From Scleroderma bovista (lineage: Eukaryota; Basidiomycota; Agaricomycetes; Boletales; Sclerodermataceae), in NCBI GenBank assembly GCA_037178675.1, contig JAYMGJ010000380.1, forward strand, positions 62,001 through 126,000: 64,000 nt of DNA, in the 5' to 3' direction. The notes below the pieces were generated by a model that ran no database searches, was not told the origin of the DNA, and worked only from the letters and a program-made list of their open reading frames with translations. This document shows, one piece after another, positions 33,892 to 45,106 of the stretch (position 1 is its first letter; every line of letters begins with the position of its first letter). The position numbers and the translations under genes were made by a program.

Positions 33892-35315
33892 GCGGTCTAA
33901 CTCCGCCATGTTGAACCTGTACCTACCACTTGTCACTACTCTGGTTTCAGTCAGGCCACTCCCTTGGTCTTGTCTGCAATGTAGCCCAACTCTGGCTGGT
34001 ACATCCAACTCCAGCTCAGGTCTGCTCCTGTTCCACTCCACTCCTTCTGTCAGGTCCACCAATGGCCTTGGACATTTCCATGTCCAACTCCAGACCTTCC
34101 TCCAGCTATTCTGCCCTTCCTCCAGCTGTACACTCCCTCTGCTCATACACTCCCTCTGCTTGTACACTCCCTCTGCTTGTACACTCCCTCTGCTCTTGCA
34201 CTTCCTCTGGTTGTGCACTTCCTCTGGTCCCACTTCCTCTGGTTCCACTTCCTCTGGTCCTTAAGTCCACCTGTGACCCTTACTTGTCCTCTTCCAACCT
34301 AGTTCCCTTTACCTACTTGTCCCTGCATCTGCTCCGTCGTCCCTGTAATCCTAGTTCCCCATTTCTGCTTCCACTCCAGTTTATTTTCCTGTCCCTGCTT
34401 TATTTTCCTGTCCCTGCTTTATTTTCCTGTACCTGGTTTATTGAGACGACCCTAGGCAAAACACCAAGGACCCGACCACACACTAAGACTCTGAGAGGAT
34501 AGGACACAAGTATCTAGAGCAAAGACCCAAGATGAGCTCGAATGGGGAACCTCTGGGTGCTGGATTGCACTTTATATATACTACTATACACGAGGGCTAC
34601 GCGAGGCTATCCATGAGGCTACGTGCAGGCAGAAGGCTATGTAATGACATCACTGTGGAGCTAAGGCTATGGGTAATGATGTCAAGGGTGGCAGCGTGTA
34701 CAGCACGAGGTACAGGTCTAGACTAGGTAGATAAGATAGAGGCTGTATGCTAAGATAAGATAAGATAAAAAGTTGGTCCGTAACATTTATTTTCCTGTCT
34801 GCTTCTGCTCCATCCCTTGTCCCGACTAAGGTGTTTACTTGTCATTGTATGTACTCACCCTAGTTCTCATTACTATATAAACTACTGTACCCTGGCCTAG
34901 TAGATCCTTAGATCAAATCTTGACTAAGATACTCCCCACTCTGTACTACCCACTATGCTCTCCTAATCCACCTATTCACCTGAACTCCAGCCAACTCCAG
35001 CCTCCATCCTAGCAAGTCTCCTACTCACATGAGGGCAAAAGCCACCTCTGTCCCAGACTCAATGCTAGACCTCTCAGGACTTATCCCACCTCTGGGATGT
35101 CCTTCCCTCTGGACAAGCTGCGCTCAACTCCGGACCACTTTCCCATGGTCCAGACTTACTCCCTGTGCTTCACTAGTGCTCGGACTTCTTTCATTTGACC
35201 AAGACTTGACTCTCCGCACTAACTAGCACCTACTAGTGTCTGGACTTACCTCCTCATTAGTTCCCTGCACCCCTGGACCTCCTAGTAAGATTGTTGAGGA
35301 GAACCGGTCTTGACA
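33892..35315 (+). repeat. LTR family C, 3' part, CpG-depleted, carrying a solo E LTR
   Basis: Continues the C LTR whose first part is at 17574-17767 and ends GGTCTTGACA at 35315. It includes tandem CACTCCCTCTGCT / CACTTCCTCTGG units (34125-34260) and TTTATTTTCCTGT units (34380-34440). Compared with 37435-38655 most CCGG sites are CTGG or CCAG. Right flank GCAGT. Confidence 0.85.
34442..34785 (-). repeat. Solo LTR, family E (344 bp)
   Basis: TGAGACGACC to CCGTAACA on plus. Perfect TSD TTTAT at 34437-34441 and 34786-34790. It is inserted in the TTTATTTTCC tandem of the C LTR; the empty site is visible at about 38062-38085. Confidence 0.94.
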
Positions 35316-35594
35316 GCAGTGTTGGCTATGGTGAATGACAATAGTGAGCCTGTGATGCGCAACATCCAAAAGCCTAGGCCATACCATAGTTGAAATCCTG
35401 CAAAGCCTCTTTAAAGGCCTTTCCTCCAATGCACAAGTAGATTGCTGGTATTTGAGTCGTCAAGTCTGAGCCTCAACAGCGAGGGTAGTTTGTCTGTGCA
35501 AGTAGATCCAACAAGCATTGCGATGGATGGACAACCCTCTTGAATTTGAAAAAGTCTGATTACATGGCTCCCTGCATCTGAATAGTTCACTCAT
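35316..35594 (-). pseudogene. Plavaka transposase N-terminal fragment with zinc-finger-like motif
   Basis: ATG at 35592-35594 opens MSELFRCREPC, then NQTFSNSRGLSIHRNACW, a C-x3-C...H-x3-C arrangement typical of the first exon of Plavaka transposases. Downstream text runs to the C LTR at 35315 with stops and frame changes. After undoing the inversion and removing the C LTR it lies directly upstream of, and on the same strand as, the piece now at 17768. It is probably that gene's own 5' end. Confidence 0.5.
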
Positions 35595-36654
35595 TCTAAG
35601 TGCGAGAAGAGACAGCAGCACCACAGCAAAGCAGAATACACATAGTTTCATTGCCTGGATAGGAATGAGTCCATAGAGAGTGGCTATATTTGACAAGTGA
35701 GCATGTCAGAGGGTCCCAACGACTCCTGAGTAAGTCATGACTGGGAACATATACTGCTTACCTTCAGCTCTATTGTGGTGGCTGCTAACAATACCTCTTG
35801 TCGTCAATTTGGTGGTGACTTAGTCTGAAATGATGAGATGACAATGTGTTGCCCCTAGAACCAAAACAGGGTTTGTGCGAAACTTAACCCCTGAGCCCCA
35901 TTTAGCACAGGCTCGTGATCATTTGTTCCATCCATCCTTGACATTCTAAATTTCCAATTAAATCCTTATTCTTGATCAGGGACTGGAATGAAACGGTTAC
36001 ATACATTGATCAAGTAATGTCATGCATTTTCTGAGTTTGTTGAATAGTGGGGAAGTACTCTGATTGGACAAAAAAAACCTGAAGCTAGACTAAATGGATG
36101 CAGAGTCCTTTGGTAAAGCTGCAGATTAGTACTTTGCTGGAGTGAGTTTGCATGTTAGCCAAGGGCTGCAGAGTGATAAGGATCTATTGGACAGAAAGAT
36201 CATTGTTTCCGAAATGTTATACATACCATGCAGAAGAGCCAGCATCCACTCATAGTCTCATAGTATGTATCATGTCACCTGGACCAAACTGCATGCTGCC
36301 TGTTAGTCAGCAATCCAGGACAACAAATCAAATCACTCACATCTGGCAAAAGCAGGAGCTGCAACATTGCCTTATGTAGTTAGGACTATCCCATAGAATG
36401 GGTCCTCTGCTCTCCCTGACATTTACCATTGACCCATGGAATGGGATCTCCACTTTCCCTGATAGTCAGCCTGTTGAGAGTTCACAACAGGTACCGTCAT
36501 TCCAAATCAACCAGAAAAAAAAAACATGACAGTGCAAATGCTTTGTGAGGCCAAACTTTATCTGGAGTGTGAATCAGCAAAGCATGTTAAAGAAAGATTG
36601 GACTCACCAAAAGAAATCCACAAAACTTCATGAATCCTGATGCCAGTATTCATT
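35595..36654. other. No gene recognised
   Basis: Only short ORFs. The sequence is AT-rich and of host-like composition without CCGG clusters. No inverted repeat or TSD was noticed. Confidence 0.4.
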
Positions 36655-37434
36655 GACTTCCATCGCTTTCCCAAGGAACTCCAGTGCGAGATCTTCCTTA
36701 TTGCAGCTGCAAATCATGCCCGTCCCCACCACTACTTGCTTGTTGCCCACTGGTTTTGAGTGTGGTGAGTTCTACATGGACCTTCTACTGCAAATATGAA
36801 CAGTTTTGATTGTTAGGGTTGAAAGGACTGTTTACCACTCCATTATCCTTCACACCAATGCAGCAGCCCAACTCTTCATGGTTTTGATTGAGCACTGCCT
36901 GGAATTTGCTTTAGCTGCCGTTAGGAAGCTCTATATGGTGATGGCAATATGAAACAACTATGCCGCACAAATTCTGGACACCTGTAAAGGTGTCACTGAT
37001 CTCACATTGTGTGTTATCTGTCACCACTTACTTGCCAAGAACCCTATCATTGATCCACTAGAGGCTCTTCCTTTGACCTTGCTGTCAGTGGACTTGTCAG
37101 CTATCTTCCATGATCAGTACTCATATCTGCCAAATTTACAGGTTGCCCACTGCATCACCCACCTGCATCTTACCAACACCTGGGTTTCTTGGGCTCGTAA
37201 GGCTCAAATAACTTACTCATCTCTCCATTCCCTGGTGCACGACTTGCTCTAATAGTAACTTGGTTTGTGAACTTTTGGAGTCTACCAACATTAAAGTTTT
37301 GGTACTGTAGAGCAGCAAATATGAGAAGCATGAAGAACTTGTAAAGTGCCTCTCGAAGGAAGGGTTAGAAGACTGCTGCATCATCTCCTTGAACTCTAAA
37401 TTATATTTGCACTACTTGATCTTTGGAGGGTTTT
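36655..37434 (+). pseudogene. F-box/LRR-like Agaricomycete protein, decayed and truncated by an LTR
   Basis: In shifting frames the plus strand reads LPKELQCEIFLIAAANH, then TVYHSIILHTNAAAQLF, GVTDLTLCVI, PLEALPLTLLSVDLSAIF, HCITHLHLTNTWVSW and LSKEGLEDCCIISLNS. This is the order of a very common Agaricomycete family with an F-box-like start followed by leucine-rich segments, likely substrate adaptors. The longest open piece is 37007-37252. Stops and frame changes occur on both sides, and the C LTR at 37435 removes the C-terminus. This is the clearest non-TE gene remnant in the window. Confidence 0.6.
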
Positions 37435-38655
37435 TGTCATATCCATACTTTTCCAGTCGCAACTCTGGTCTAACCATGGCCCACCTGACCTCTCCTTAGG
37501 CATAGATGCAACTCCGGATCTAGTCCGGCGATCTCCAGCCCTATAGCTGCACTCCAGCTCAACTCCGGTCACTACGTCCATCTCCGCCTCAGGACTAACC
37601 CCTGTCTTCCTACAGACAGATCCGCGGTCTAACTCCTCCATGTCGGACCTGTACCTACCACTAGTCACTACTCCGGTTTCAGTCCGGCCACTCCCTTAGC
37701 CTTGTCTGCGACGTAGCCCAACTCCAGCTGGTACATCCAACTCCGGCTCAGTTCTGCTCCTACTCCTGCTCCACTTCCTGTGTCAGGTCCACCAAAGGCT
37801 TAGGACATTTCCATGTCCAACTCCGGACCTTCCTCCGGCTACTCCGCCCTTCCTCCACCTGTGCACTCCCTCCGCTCTTGCACTTCCTCCGGTCCCACTT
37901 CCTCCGGTCCTGGAAATCGCATGTTAAGTCCACCTCTGACCCTTACCTGTCCTCTTCCGACCTAGTTCCCTTGTCCCTGCTTTTCCTCTGTCATCCCTGT
38001 AACTCTAGTTCCCCATGTCTGCTTCCACTCCAGTTTATTTTCCTGTCCCTGCTTTATTTTCTTGTACCTGGTTTATTTTCCTGTCTGCTTCTGCTCCATC
38101 CCTTGTCTCGACATTAAGGTGTTTACTTGTCACCGTATATACTCACCTTAGTTTCATTACTATATAAACTACCGTACTCCGGCCTAGTAGTCCTTAGATC
38201 AAATCTCGACTAAGATACTCCCCACTCTGTACTACCCACCATGCTCTCCTAATCCCATCTCGTTCTCCTGAACTCCGGCCAACTCCGGCCTCCGTCCTAT
38301 CTTGTCCCCTTGGTCCTATGTCCGATCCTAGCAAGTCTCCTACTTGCACGAGGGCAAAAGCCACCTCTGTCCCAGACTCGATGCTAGACCTCTCAGGACT
38401 TATCCCACCTCTGGGATGTCCTTCACTCCGGACAAGCTGCACTCAACTCCGGACCACTTTCCCACGGTCCGGACTTACTCCGCAAAAACCCGGACTTACT
38501 CCCTGTGCTTCTCTAGTGCCCGGACTTCGTTCGTTTGACCCGGACTTGACTCTCCGCACTAACTAGCACCTACTAGTGTCTGGACTTACCTCCTCATTAG
38601 TTCCCTGCACCTCTGGACCTCCTAGTAAGATCATCAAGGAGAACCGGTTTTGACA
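37435..38655 (+). repeat. LTR, family C, complete (1221 bp), CpG-rich copy
   Basis: TGTCATATCC to GGTTTTGACA. Contains the tandem CCTCCGG and TTTATTTTCCTGT blocks. No TSD: the left flank is GTTTT and the right flank CACAG. Its right end abuts another C LTR in opposite orientation. Confidence 0.85.
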
Positions 38656-38773
38656 CACAGGGAGTAAGTCCGGACTGCAGGAAAGTGGTCCAGAGTTGAG
38701 CACAGCTTGTCCAGAGGGAAGGACATCCCAGAGGTGGGATAAGTCCTGAGAGGTCTAGCATCGAGTCTGGGAC

Positions 38774-39142
38774 TGAGACGACCCTAGGCAAACACCAAGG
38801 ATCCGACCACACGCTAAGACTCTGAGGAGATAGGACGCGAGTATCTAGAGCAAAGACCCAAGATGAGCTCGAATGGGGAGCCTCTGGGTGCTGGATTGCA
38901 TGGTATATATACTACGATACACGAGGGCTACGCGAGGCTATCCACAAGGCTTTGTGCAGGCCGAAGGCTATGTAATGACATCACTGTGGAGCTAAGGCTA
39001 TGGGTAATGATGTCAAGGGTGGCAGCGTGTACAGCACGAGGTACAGGTCTAGACTAGGTAGATAAGATAGGGGCTGTACACTAAGATAAGATAGACGCTA
39101 TCTAATCGCAGATTAGATAAGATAAAAAGTCGGACTGTAACA
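38774..39142 (-). repeat. 3' LTR of the family E Gypsy
   Basis: On plus TGAGACGACC to GACTGTAACA, 369 bp. The polypurine tract on the minus strand, TGAGGGGGGAGTAG (39143-39156), directly precedes it. Confidence 0.95.
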
Positions 39143-39153
39143 CTACTCCCCCC

Positions 39154-42100
39154 TCAGGTGCAGGATTCCAGACTGCAGAACTGAGCGTCGCAAACCGTGA
39201 GGTTTTCGGGGACAGGACTAAATAACGAGTCAAAGTCCACTTGGGCCATACGAAGTTTTCGAGGAGCAGAGGGGTTTTCTCGGTAAAAGCGCTCAACTAC
39301 CAGAGGAGAATTCTTTAAATTCGACGAGGGTTCCCATGTTCTTTCATGTTCTTCATATCCTTTCCAATGTACCAGATACTGGAGTTGCCTTTTATAAATA
39401 CGAGAAGCCACAATATAATCCACTTCGTATTCCTCATTGCATTCTTCAGAGACATGTACCGGACCGGGCCGAGACACGGGCTGACCGGGAAGAGGACCTA
39501 AATAAGGTTTAACTCGAGAGACATTCACAACTGGGTGAATCCGAAGAGTTTTCGGGAGCTTAAGCTCGACCGCATTCGGGGTTATGCGAGTGACCTCATA
39601 GGGTCCGATCCACTTCTCCGTAAGCTTCTTAGAAGCACGATTTAGCATACAAAGGTTGTCCGTAGAAAGCCAAACCTGTTGGCCTACAACATAGTCCGGG
39701 GTGGGATTCCGATGCTTATCTGCCTGAAGCTTCATATTACGTTTTGCCTTCTCAGAAGACTCAACGACTTTATTAAATACGGCGGCAAAGTCTTTAGCCG
39801 CTGGGGCTACTGTTTCAACCGGCTCAACACCCATACGAGGGGAATAACTCCGGGTAATTCCAAACGGTGAATCAGTGGTTACTTCCAAAACCGTGTTGTT
39901 CCAAACGAACTGGGCAATCTTGATCCATTTGGCCCATTCGCTCTGACGATCATTGATGTAGGTTCAGAGATACTGATTAATTTCGCAGTTCAACCGCTCC
40001 GTTTGACCATCGGTTTGAGGGTGAAATGCTGTGGACATTTTCCTTTTAACGCCTAAAAGTCTATACAACTCCCCCAGGAAGTTGCTCGCAAAGACCGATC
40101 CGCGGTCTGACACAACGGAAGACGAGAGTCCATGCTGACACCAGACATGATCTCTAAATAACTCAGCGGTTGACAAGGCGGTTTCCTCTTTAGTGCAAGG
40201 CACAAACACGACCTCCTTGGAGAACCAATCAACCACGACTAATATATAATTGTAACCGAGGGATTCCGGCATCTCGGTAAAGTCCATAGTGACATCAAGC
40301 CACGGGCCGCTAGGGGTAGGGAGAGGGATAAGACTTCCAGAAGTCTTTTGATTCGACACCTTGGACTGTTGGCACTTTTGACAGTGCTTTACGTAGGTTT
40401 GAATCTGCTCTTTCATCCCTTTCCAAGAATAATGCTTCCTGAGTGCATTATACGTAGCTTTTACTCCTTTATGACCAGCAACCGGAGTATCGTGAAAGTT
40501 CGTAATGAGCGACTGTCACTCTTCATAAGACTGATCAGTGACGTCGATCAGTTTAATAGATACCGGGTTTAACAGGACCTGGTCCTTGTTGTCATCGGAA
40601 CTAGATACGTAATGGTCCGATCGCCTGCTAAGCAGATCTGCAACGTGCATCTGGGTTCCCTTTTTATAGATAAGCGAATAGTTAAACCGCGTCATCCACA
40701 TCTGCCAGTGCGCTTGTCGCTTAGACAGGTTCTGTGACTTGGTAAAGTATGTTAAATTATGGTGGTCCATATAGATCTCAAAGGCATAAGGAGTGGCCTC
40801 GAGATAATGGCGCCAGGCCTCAGTTGCTTTTATGATGGCCAGCATCTCCTTATCGTGAATAGGATAATTCCGTTCTGGAGGTGTCATGGAATGTGACATG
40901 TACGCGACGGGTCTGAATTCGCCGTCTTCACACTTCACGGATATCACTCCCCCGACGGCGAACTCAGACGTGTCTGTTTCCAGGCGGAATTCACGGTTTT
41001 GATCGGGGTACTGAAGTACCAGAGCACGAGTAAAGGTGGCTTTCAAAGCTTCAAATGCAGCGCGTTCCTTTTCTCCAAAGTTAAACACCGTATCTTTACA
41101 CGTAAGGTCCATCATGGGTCTAGCCATGATCGCATAATCTTTAATGAAGCGTCTATAGAAATTGCCGAGGCCTAGGAACGCGCGAACCTGCTTTACGTTC
41201 GTTGGCTCAGGCCATTTCAAAATAGCATTAACTTTCTCAGGGTCCATTTTGATGCCCTCATGTGACACGATTATACCGAGGAAGTCGACTTCGGTGACTC
41301 TGAAGCGACACTTCTCAGGTTTGACAAACAAATCGTTATCTCGTAAATGTTTCAAAACTTCCAGCACAATTTTATCATGCTTCTCCTGATCGTCTGTATC
41401 CGTAAATATCATAAGGTCATCGATGTATACCACGCAGACATCCGACATATCGTGGAAAATCTCGTTCATCATTTTCTGGAATGTCGTGGGTGAATTACAG
41501 AGACCGAAATACATAACCAACGGCTCGAAAGCCCCTTTGTGCGTTACAAACGCAGCTTTCCACTCATCGCCTTCGCGAATCCTCACATTGTTGTAACCCC
41601 AACGAAGATCCATTTTCGTGAAGAGTTTACAACCCTTAAGCTTGTCAACAAGCTGAGAGATAAGCGGCAGCGGATAGTTATTTTTAATTGTCCAGTCGTT
41701 TACATAACGGTAATCCTGTACCATGCGCTTCTTGCTGTCCTTTTTTGGGATAGAGAAGACCAGTGACGTTTGCTGACTAATAGAAGGCCGAATGTATCCT
41801 TTAGCGAGTTGATCATCAAGGAACGATTTGACTTCTTTTTGTTCATCAACAGAGAGTGGGATAAGTCTTCCCTTTTTGGGCGGGAAGTCTTCTTTTAGAT
41901 CAATTCCATGATCCCAAGGTTTTCTTAGCGGCATGCGCTCCGACGACTTTTTACTAAATACATCTAGAAACTCCCAGTACTCTTTAGGTACTTGCTTCTG
42001 AGCTTCCTCTAGGGTCGACTCATCCATAGTGACCTTTGATTCATGAGCTTTTAAAGCTTGCACCCAAGTTTCCTGAGATTCGTTTTCTGGTAATAACTTA

Positions 42101-42939
42101 GCAAAGCGTGTCTCTAAAAGTGACTTGCACTCTGGAGGACACCTAGTTAAATTAACTTTGCCGGTTACCCAATCTATATCGGGATTGTGCTTCTGAAGCC
42201 AGGTGTGGCCAAGGATAAGCGGTACTTTTCCAAGGCATGTGACGGCACACCACAGCTTTTCAGCATGTTTTCCAATACCGACTGTTAACAATACATAATG
42301 CGTGATGTCGCCCTCCTGATTCCTAGTGCCATCTACGTTAAGCACTGGGACGGGTTTCACCAGCTTAGATAACTGAAGCCGTCGATCAAGAGCCCAGCTC
42401 TTGTCAACAAAACAACCAGTAGCGCCACTGTCTAGCAGAGCGTCTACTTTAATAGTATTAAGCGGTCCGCGGATGCAGACTGGTACCGTCACTTCACGTT
42501 CCATTGTGAAGGACCTTCGTAAGTCCATGAAAACTTCCAAGTTGCCGGCGGGACTTTCCGGTTCCTTAGATGCCAAAGAAGGAGAAGAAACACTTTTATT
42601 CGATCGGGAATTAAGCACGCTCGATTTTACTTCTGGCGCCGAGCCCTTTGCAGGGACCCCCTTAGAAGGTACAGTACAGTCCGAGTCACAGTCCATAGTA
42701 TCGACCGACAAAACAGAAAAGCGAGAAGGAGAAACTGCTACGGGAGAAAATACAGAAGACACTCTTTTGTAGGTTTTCGCTATTTTTGTACGTAACAAAG
42801 CAATGCGGTATTTAAATATTTCCTGCACTGCAGGAACAGTAGCACGAGAAAGTCTATAGTCCAGAATACGTACAGCTAAGTCCAAAGAAGACTCGAGAGC
42901 GAGGATGCCCGTTTTATCCTCACTCACTAATCTTTTAAA
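39154..42939 (-). pseudogene. Gypsy E pol: protease, RT, RNase H, integrase, chromodomain
   Basis: Entered by a -1 shift from gag. The protease signature LLDSGATGCFVDKSW is near 42400-42440. RT has YNNVRIREGDEWKAAF and the catalytic VVYIDDLMIF near 41415-41445. RNase H has FRLETDTSEFAVGGV near 40970. The integrase HHCC and DDE core follow (KHCQKCQQSK; VVVDWFSKE; DRGSVF; FHPQTDGQTERLN). A C-terminal chromodomain lies at about 39250-39420 (LQYLVHWKGYEEHERTWEP). All in one frame except TGA at 40516-40518 (between RNase H and integrase, where Trp is likely) and TGA at 39964-39966 (a CGA-to-TGA type change). The stop at 39154 lies at the polypurine tract. Confidence 0.93.
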
Positions 42940-43925
42940 TCTTTGAAGAACGCCTGCATTTCTGCAAACGTCATTCCTCTTACCGCATTTAGCTGGTCAT
43001 CCTCTGGCTGGGCTTGCGTTGCCCGTGCTTGTGGTTGCCCACAACGAGGGCAGCGCGGCTTTGTGCACTCTCGTGCAATGTGGCCAAATAGTTGGCAATT
43101 GTAGCATTGGGGCCCTTTACCCCTTTGCTGGTTTGTTTCAGCGGCACCTATATCCATTGGGACACCACTCCCAGATGCGGCTGAAGACGAATAAGATTGG
43201 CCCTGGTAATATCGGGCAGAGCCTTGCCCTTGGAGGTTGATGAGGAAGAGTTCTTGGGCTCTTCCCATTGCACGAGCAGAAGCTGCGAGTCGGTCATACG
43301 TGTCCCGACGCATTCCCTGTATATAAATTTGCTCCAAGAGTTTCCTCTGGAGCGCGCGTTCGAGCAGGTCACGAGCGTACTCATCTCCACAACCCCCTTG
43401 GTTCTTGAGCGCCTCGAACTGCGCTAAGAAGTCGTCAACTCTCTGCCTCGGGCCCTGCCTAAGGCGGAGAAGTTGGGCACGTGCCCACTCGGCGTTGTTC
43501 CCGGGGAGAAAGAACCTCTCTATCTCCTCCGCGAAGTCATCCCAAGCGGGCCAGGCTGGCGGGGGCGGGAGCTGTCCGGCCGGGACGGGCGGGGCATTGG
43601 CGAGGGCCTGGGCTGCCGCCATGCAGCCGTCCAGACGTACCTGAGCCCACCGACCAGCTTTCGGGCCAGTGAGCTGGGAGAGAACTGCAGCGGTGACCTG
43701 GGCGTCATTTGCCCCTTCCATCGAGATCTGTAACCAAATCTTGATCTTGGACCACCACTCGTGGAACTTCTGAGGGGAGCCATCGTAACTCCCGGGATCC
43801 GCGACCACCTTCTTGCGCGGCGGCGGCGCAGGGTGAGGCTGTGCAGCCGCAAGGGCCGCGATATGTGCTTGGAGGTCAATTTGCCCCTGGATAAGCTGTC
43901 CGAGGAGCTGGTTAAGGTCTGCCAT
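42927..43925 (-). CDS. Gypsy E Gag with zinc knuckle
   Basis: 332 residues from ATG 43923-43925 (MADLNQLLGQLIQGQ). An N-terminal helix and Pro/Ala linker are followed by the Retrotrans_gag capsid region (KFHEWWSKIKIWLQ, then ALKNQGGCGDEYARDLLERAL) and a CCHC knuckle, CYNCQLFGHIAREC, with a second CPRCG near the end. Capsid/nucleocapsid precursor. Intact. The TAG at 42927-42929 overlaps the pol frame. Confidence 0.93.
   Translation of the reverse strand: MADLNQLLGQLIQGQIDLQAHIAALAAAQPHPAPPPRKKVVADPGSYDGSPQKFHEWWSKIKIWLQISMEGANDAQVTAAVLSQLTGPKAGRWAQVRLDGCMAAAQALANAPPVPAGQLPPPPAWPAWDDFAEEIERFFLPGNNAEWARAQLLRLRQGPRQRVDDFLAQFEALKNQGGCGDEYARDLLERALQRKLLEQIYIQGMRRDTYDRLAASARAMGRAQELFLINLQGQGSARYYQGQSYSSSAASGSGVPMDIGAAETNQQRGKGPQCYNCQLFGHIARECTKPRCPRCGQPQARATQAQPEDDQLNAVRGMTFAEMQAFFKDLKD
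42933..42939 (-). promoter_or_regulatory. Candidate -1 ribosomal frameshift heptamer at gag/pol (family E)
   Basis: The minus strand reads T TTA AAA in the gag frame (third base of GAT, then TTA AAA), two codons before the gag stop. Slipping back one base gives the pol frame. The heptamer fits X XXY YYZ. I have not tested for a downstream pseudoknot. Confidence 0.55.
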
Positions 43926-44724
43926 GAGGACCTAGTAGGGGTGGAGGCGGGAATAGGGGGTAGGTCTTTGTTTAACCGGTCGGAGACGGGAGGACCGGAA
44001 CGTGCGGCGGCGAGCGAGCAGGAGGTCTGGCAGGGGCGGAACAGGAAGGGAACGGTGGAAGCCGAGGAGGACTTGAATTTCGAAGTCGCTGACAAGGCGA
44101 CTGTAGGTGGCAACAGCGTTGGTGAACTGGAACTCCTCTTCGATTGCCGACTCCCTTTCCTGTACTTTGACAAGGGTATCAGGGCGGGGACCGTAGATGA
44201 TCGCCAAGCGCTCCTGTTGCGCTTCGACGAGGTGACGAGGGAAGTGGTAAGGTATGGTGACTGCCGTAAGGGGTGACGTAGGAGTAAGGTTACTTGGGAC
44301 TAGATCCCCACAGGTGTTCCACTAAACTAAGCGTAAGACTTTGTTTGCCTGTCGCGCTCGCCGGGTCAGGGCAGTGGCACAGCTATGCAAAGAACAAACG
44401 GCTAGTGGCTGCAGATCACGGTTCTACCTCTGCACGGACGCAGGAACTACTGAGTACGTATGTCTCAATTGCCTTGAGGCTGCGAACCTCTTTTGAACGG
44501 GCGCCGACCTTCAGTCACCAGGCACGACCCTGGGCTGGTGTACAGTACGTAAAGGTAACGGTGCTAAAACTTCCCAATGCTGAAGCACTACGGGAACGGC
44601 ACTAAAGGCTGGCCGTGAACGAAACGGAAGGTGTGAAGATGAAGCTCCTTAACCCTGGAGTCCGGGTATAGTTTCCCTTTACTAGGCTGGGGAACAGCGC
44701 GTGGAAGAACAAGTAGATGGTTAG
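43926..44724 (-). other. Gypsy E 5' leader between primer site and gag
   Basis: About 0.8 kb of untranslated leader. ORFs here on both strands are shadows. Expected to hold the packaging signal, but I see no specific motif. Confidence 0.5.
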
Positions 44725-44735
44725 ATTCGAGCTCA
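44725..44735 (-). other. Self-priming primer-binding site of Gypsy E
   Basis: Two bases inside the 5' LTR, the minus strand reads TGAGCTCGAAT. Its complement ATTCGAGCTCA occurs in the same LTR on the RNA strand (44838 down to 44828), about 30 nt downstream of a TATATATA box (44868-44875). An 11-nt match between the predicted RNA 5' end and the primer site is the Tf1/sushi self-priming arrangement. Confidence 0.7.
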
Positions 44736-44737
44736 GG

Positions 44738-45106
44738 TGAGACAACCCTAGGCAAACACCAAGGATCCGACCACACGCTAAGACTCTGAGGAGATAGGAC
44801 GCGAGTATCTAGAGCAAAGACCCAAGATGAGCTCGAATGGGGAGCCTCTGGGTGCTGGATTGCACGGTATATATACTACGATACACGAGGGCTATGCGAG
44901 GCTATCCACAAGGCTTCGTGCAGGCAGAAGGCTATGTAATGACATCACTGTGGAGCTAAGGCTATGCGTAATGATGTCAAGGGTGGCAGCGTGTACAGCA
45001 CGAGGTACAGGTCTAGACTAGGTAGATAAGATAGGGGCTGTACACTAAGATAAGATAGACGCTATCTAATCGCAGATTAGATAAGATAAAAAGTCGGACC
45101 GTAACA
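44738..45106 (-). repeat. 5' LTR of the family E Gypsy, with promoter
   Basis: 369 bp, TGAGACAACC to CCGTAACA on plus. Contains the GTATATATAC box (44867-44876) and the predicted transcription start near 44838. Confidence 0.95.

Larger units (their letters stand above)
38774..45106 (-). mobile_element. Full-length Ty3/Gypsy chromovirus (6333 bp), family E
   Basis: Both LTRs are 369 bp (38774-39142 and 44738-45106) and differ at 7 positions by my count, several of them CpG transitions. Perfect TSD GGGAC at 38769-38773 and 45107-45111. Internal order on minus: self-priming site, 0.8-kb leader, gag, pol with chromodomain, polypurine tract. Two nonsense codons in pol are the only coding damage I see. 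Confidence 0.96.

Noticed and set aside
33836..34502. Overlapping ORFs of 142 and 190 residues
   Set aside because: They cross the B/C junction and the E LTR boundary and encode Ser/Leu/Pro repeats from the LTR tandem; not a gene.
43520..44173. 217-residue minus ORF overlapping gag of Gypsy E
   Set aside because: Out-of-frame shadow of gag and its leader; low-complexity Ser/Arg/Pro text.
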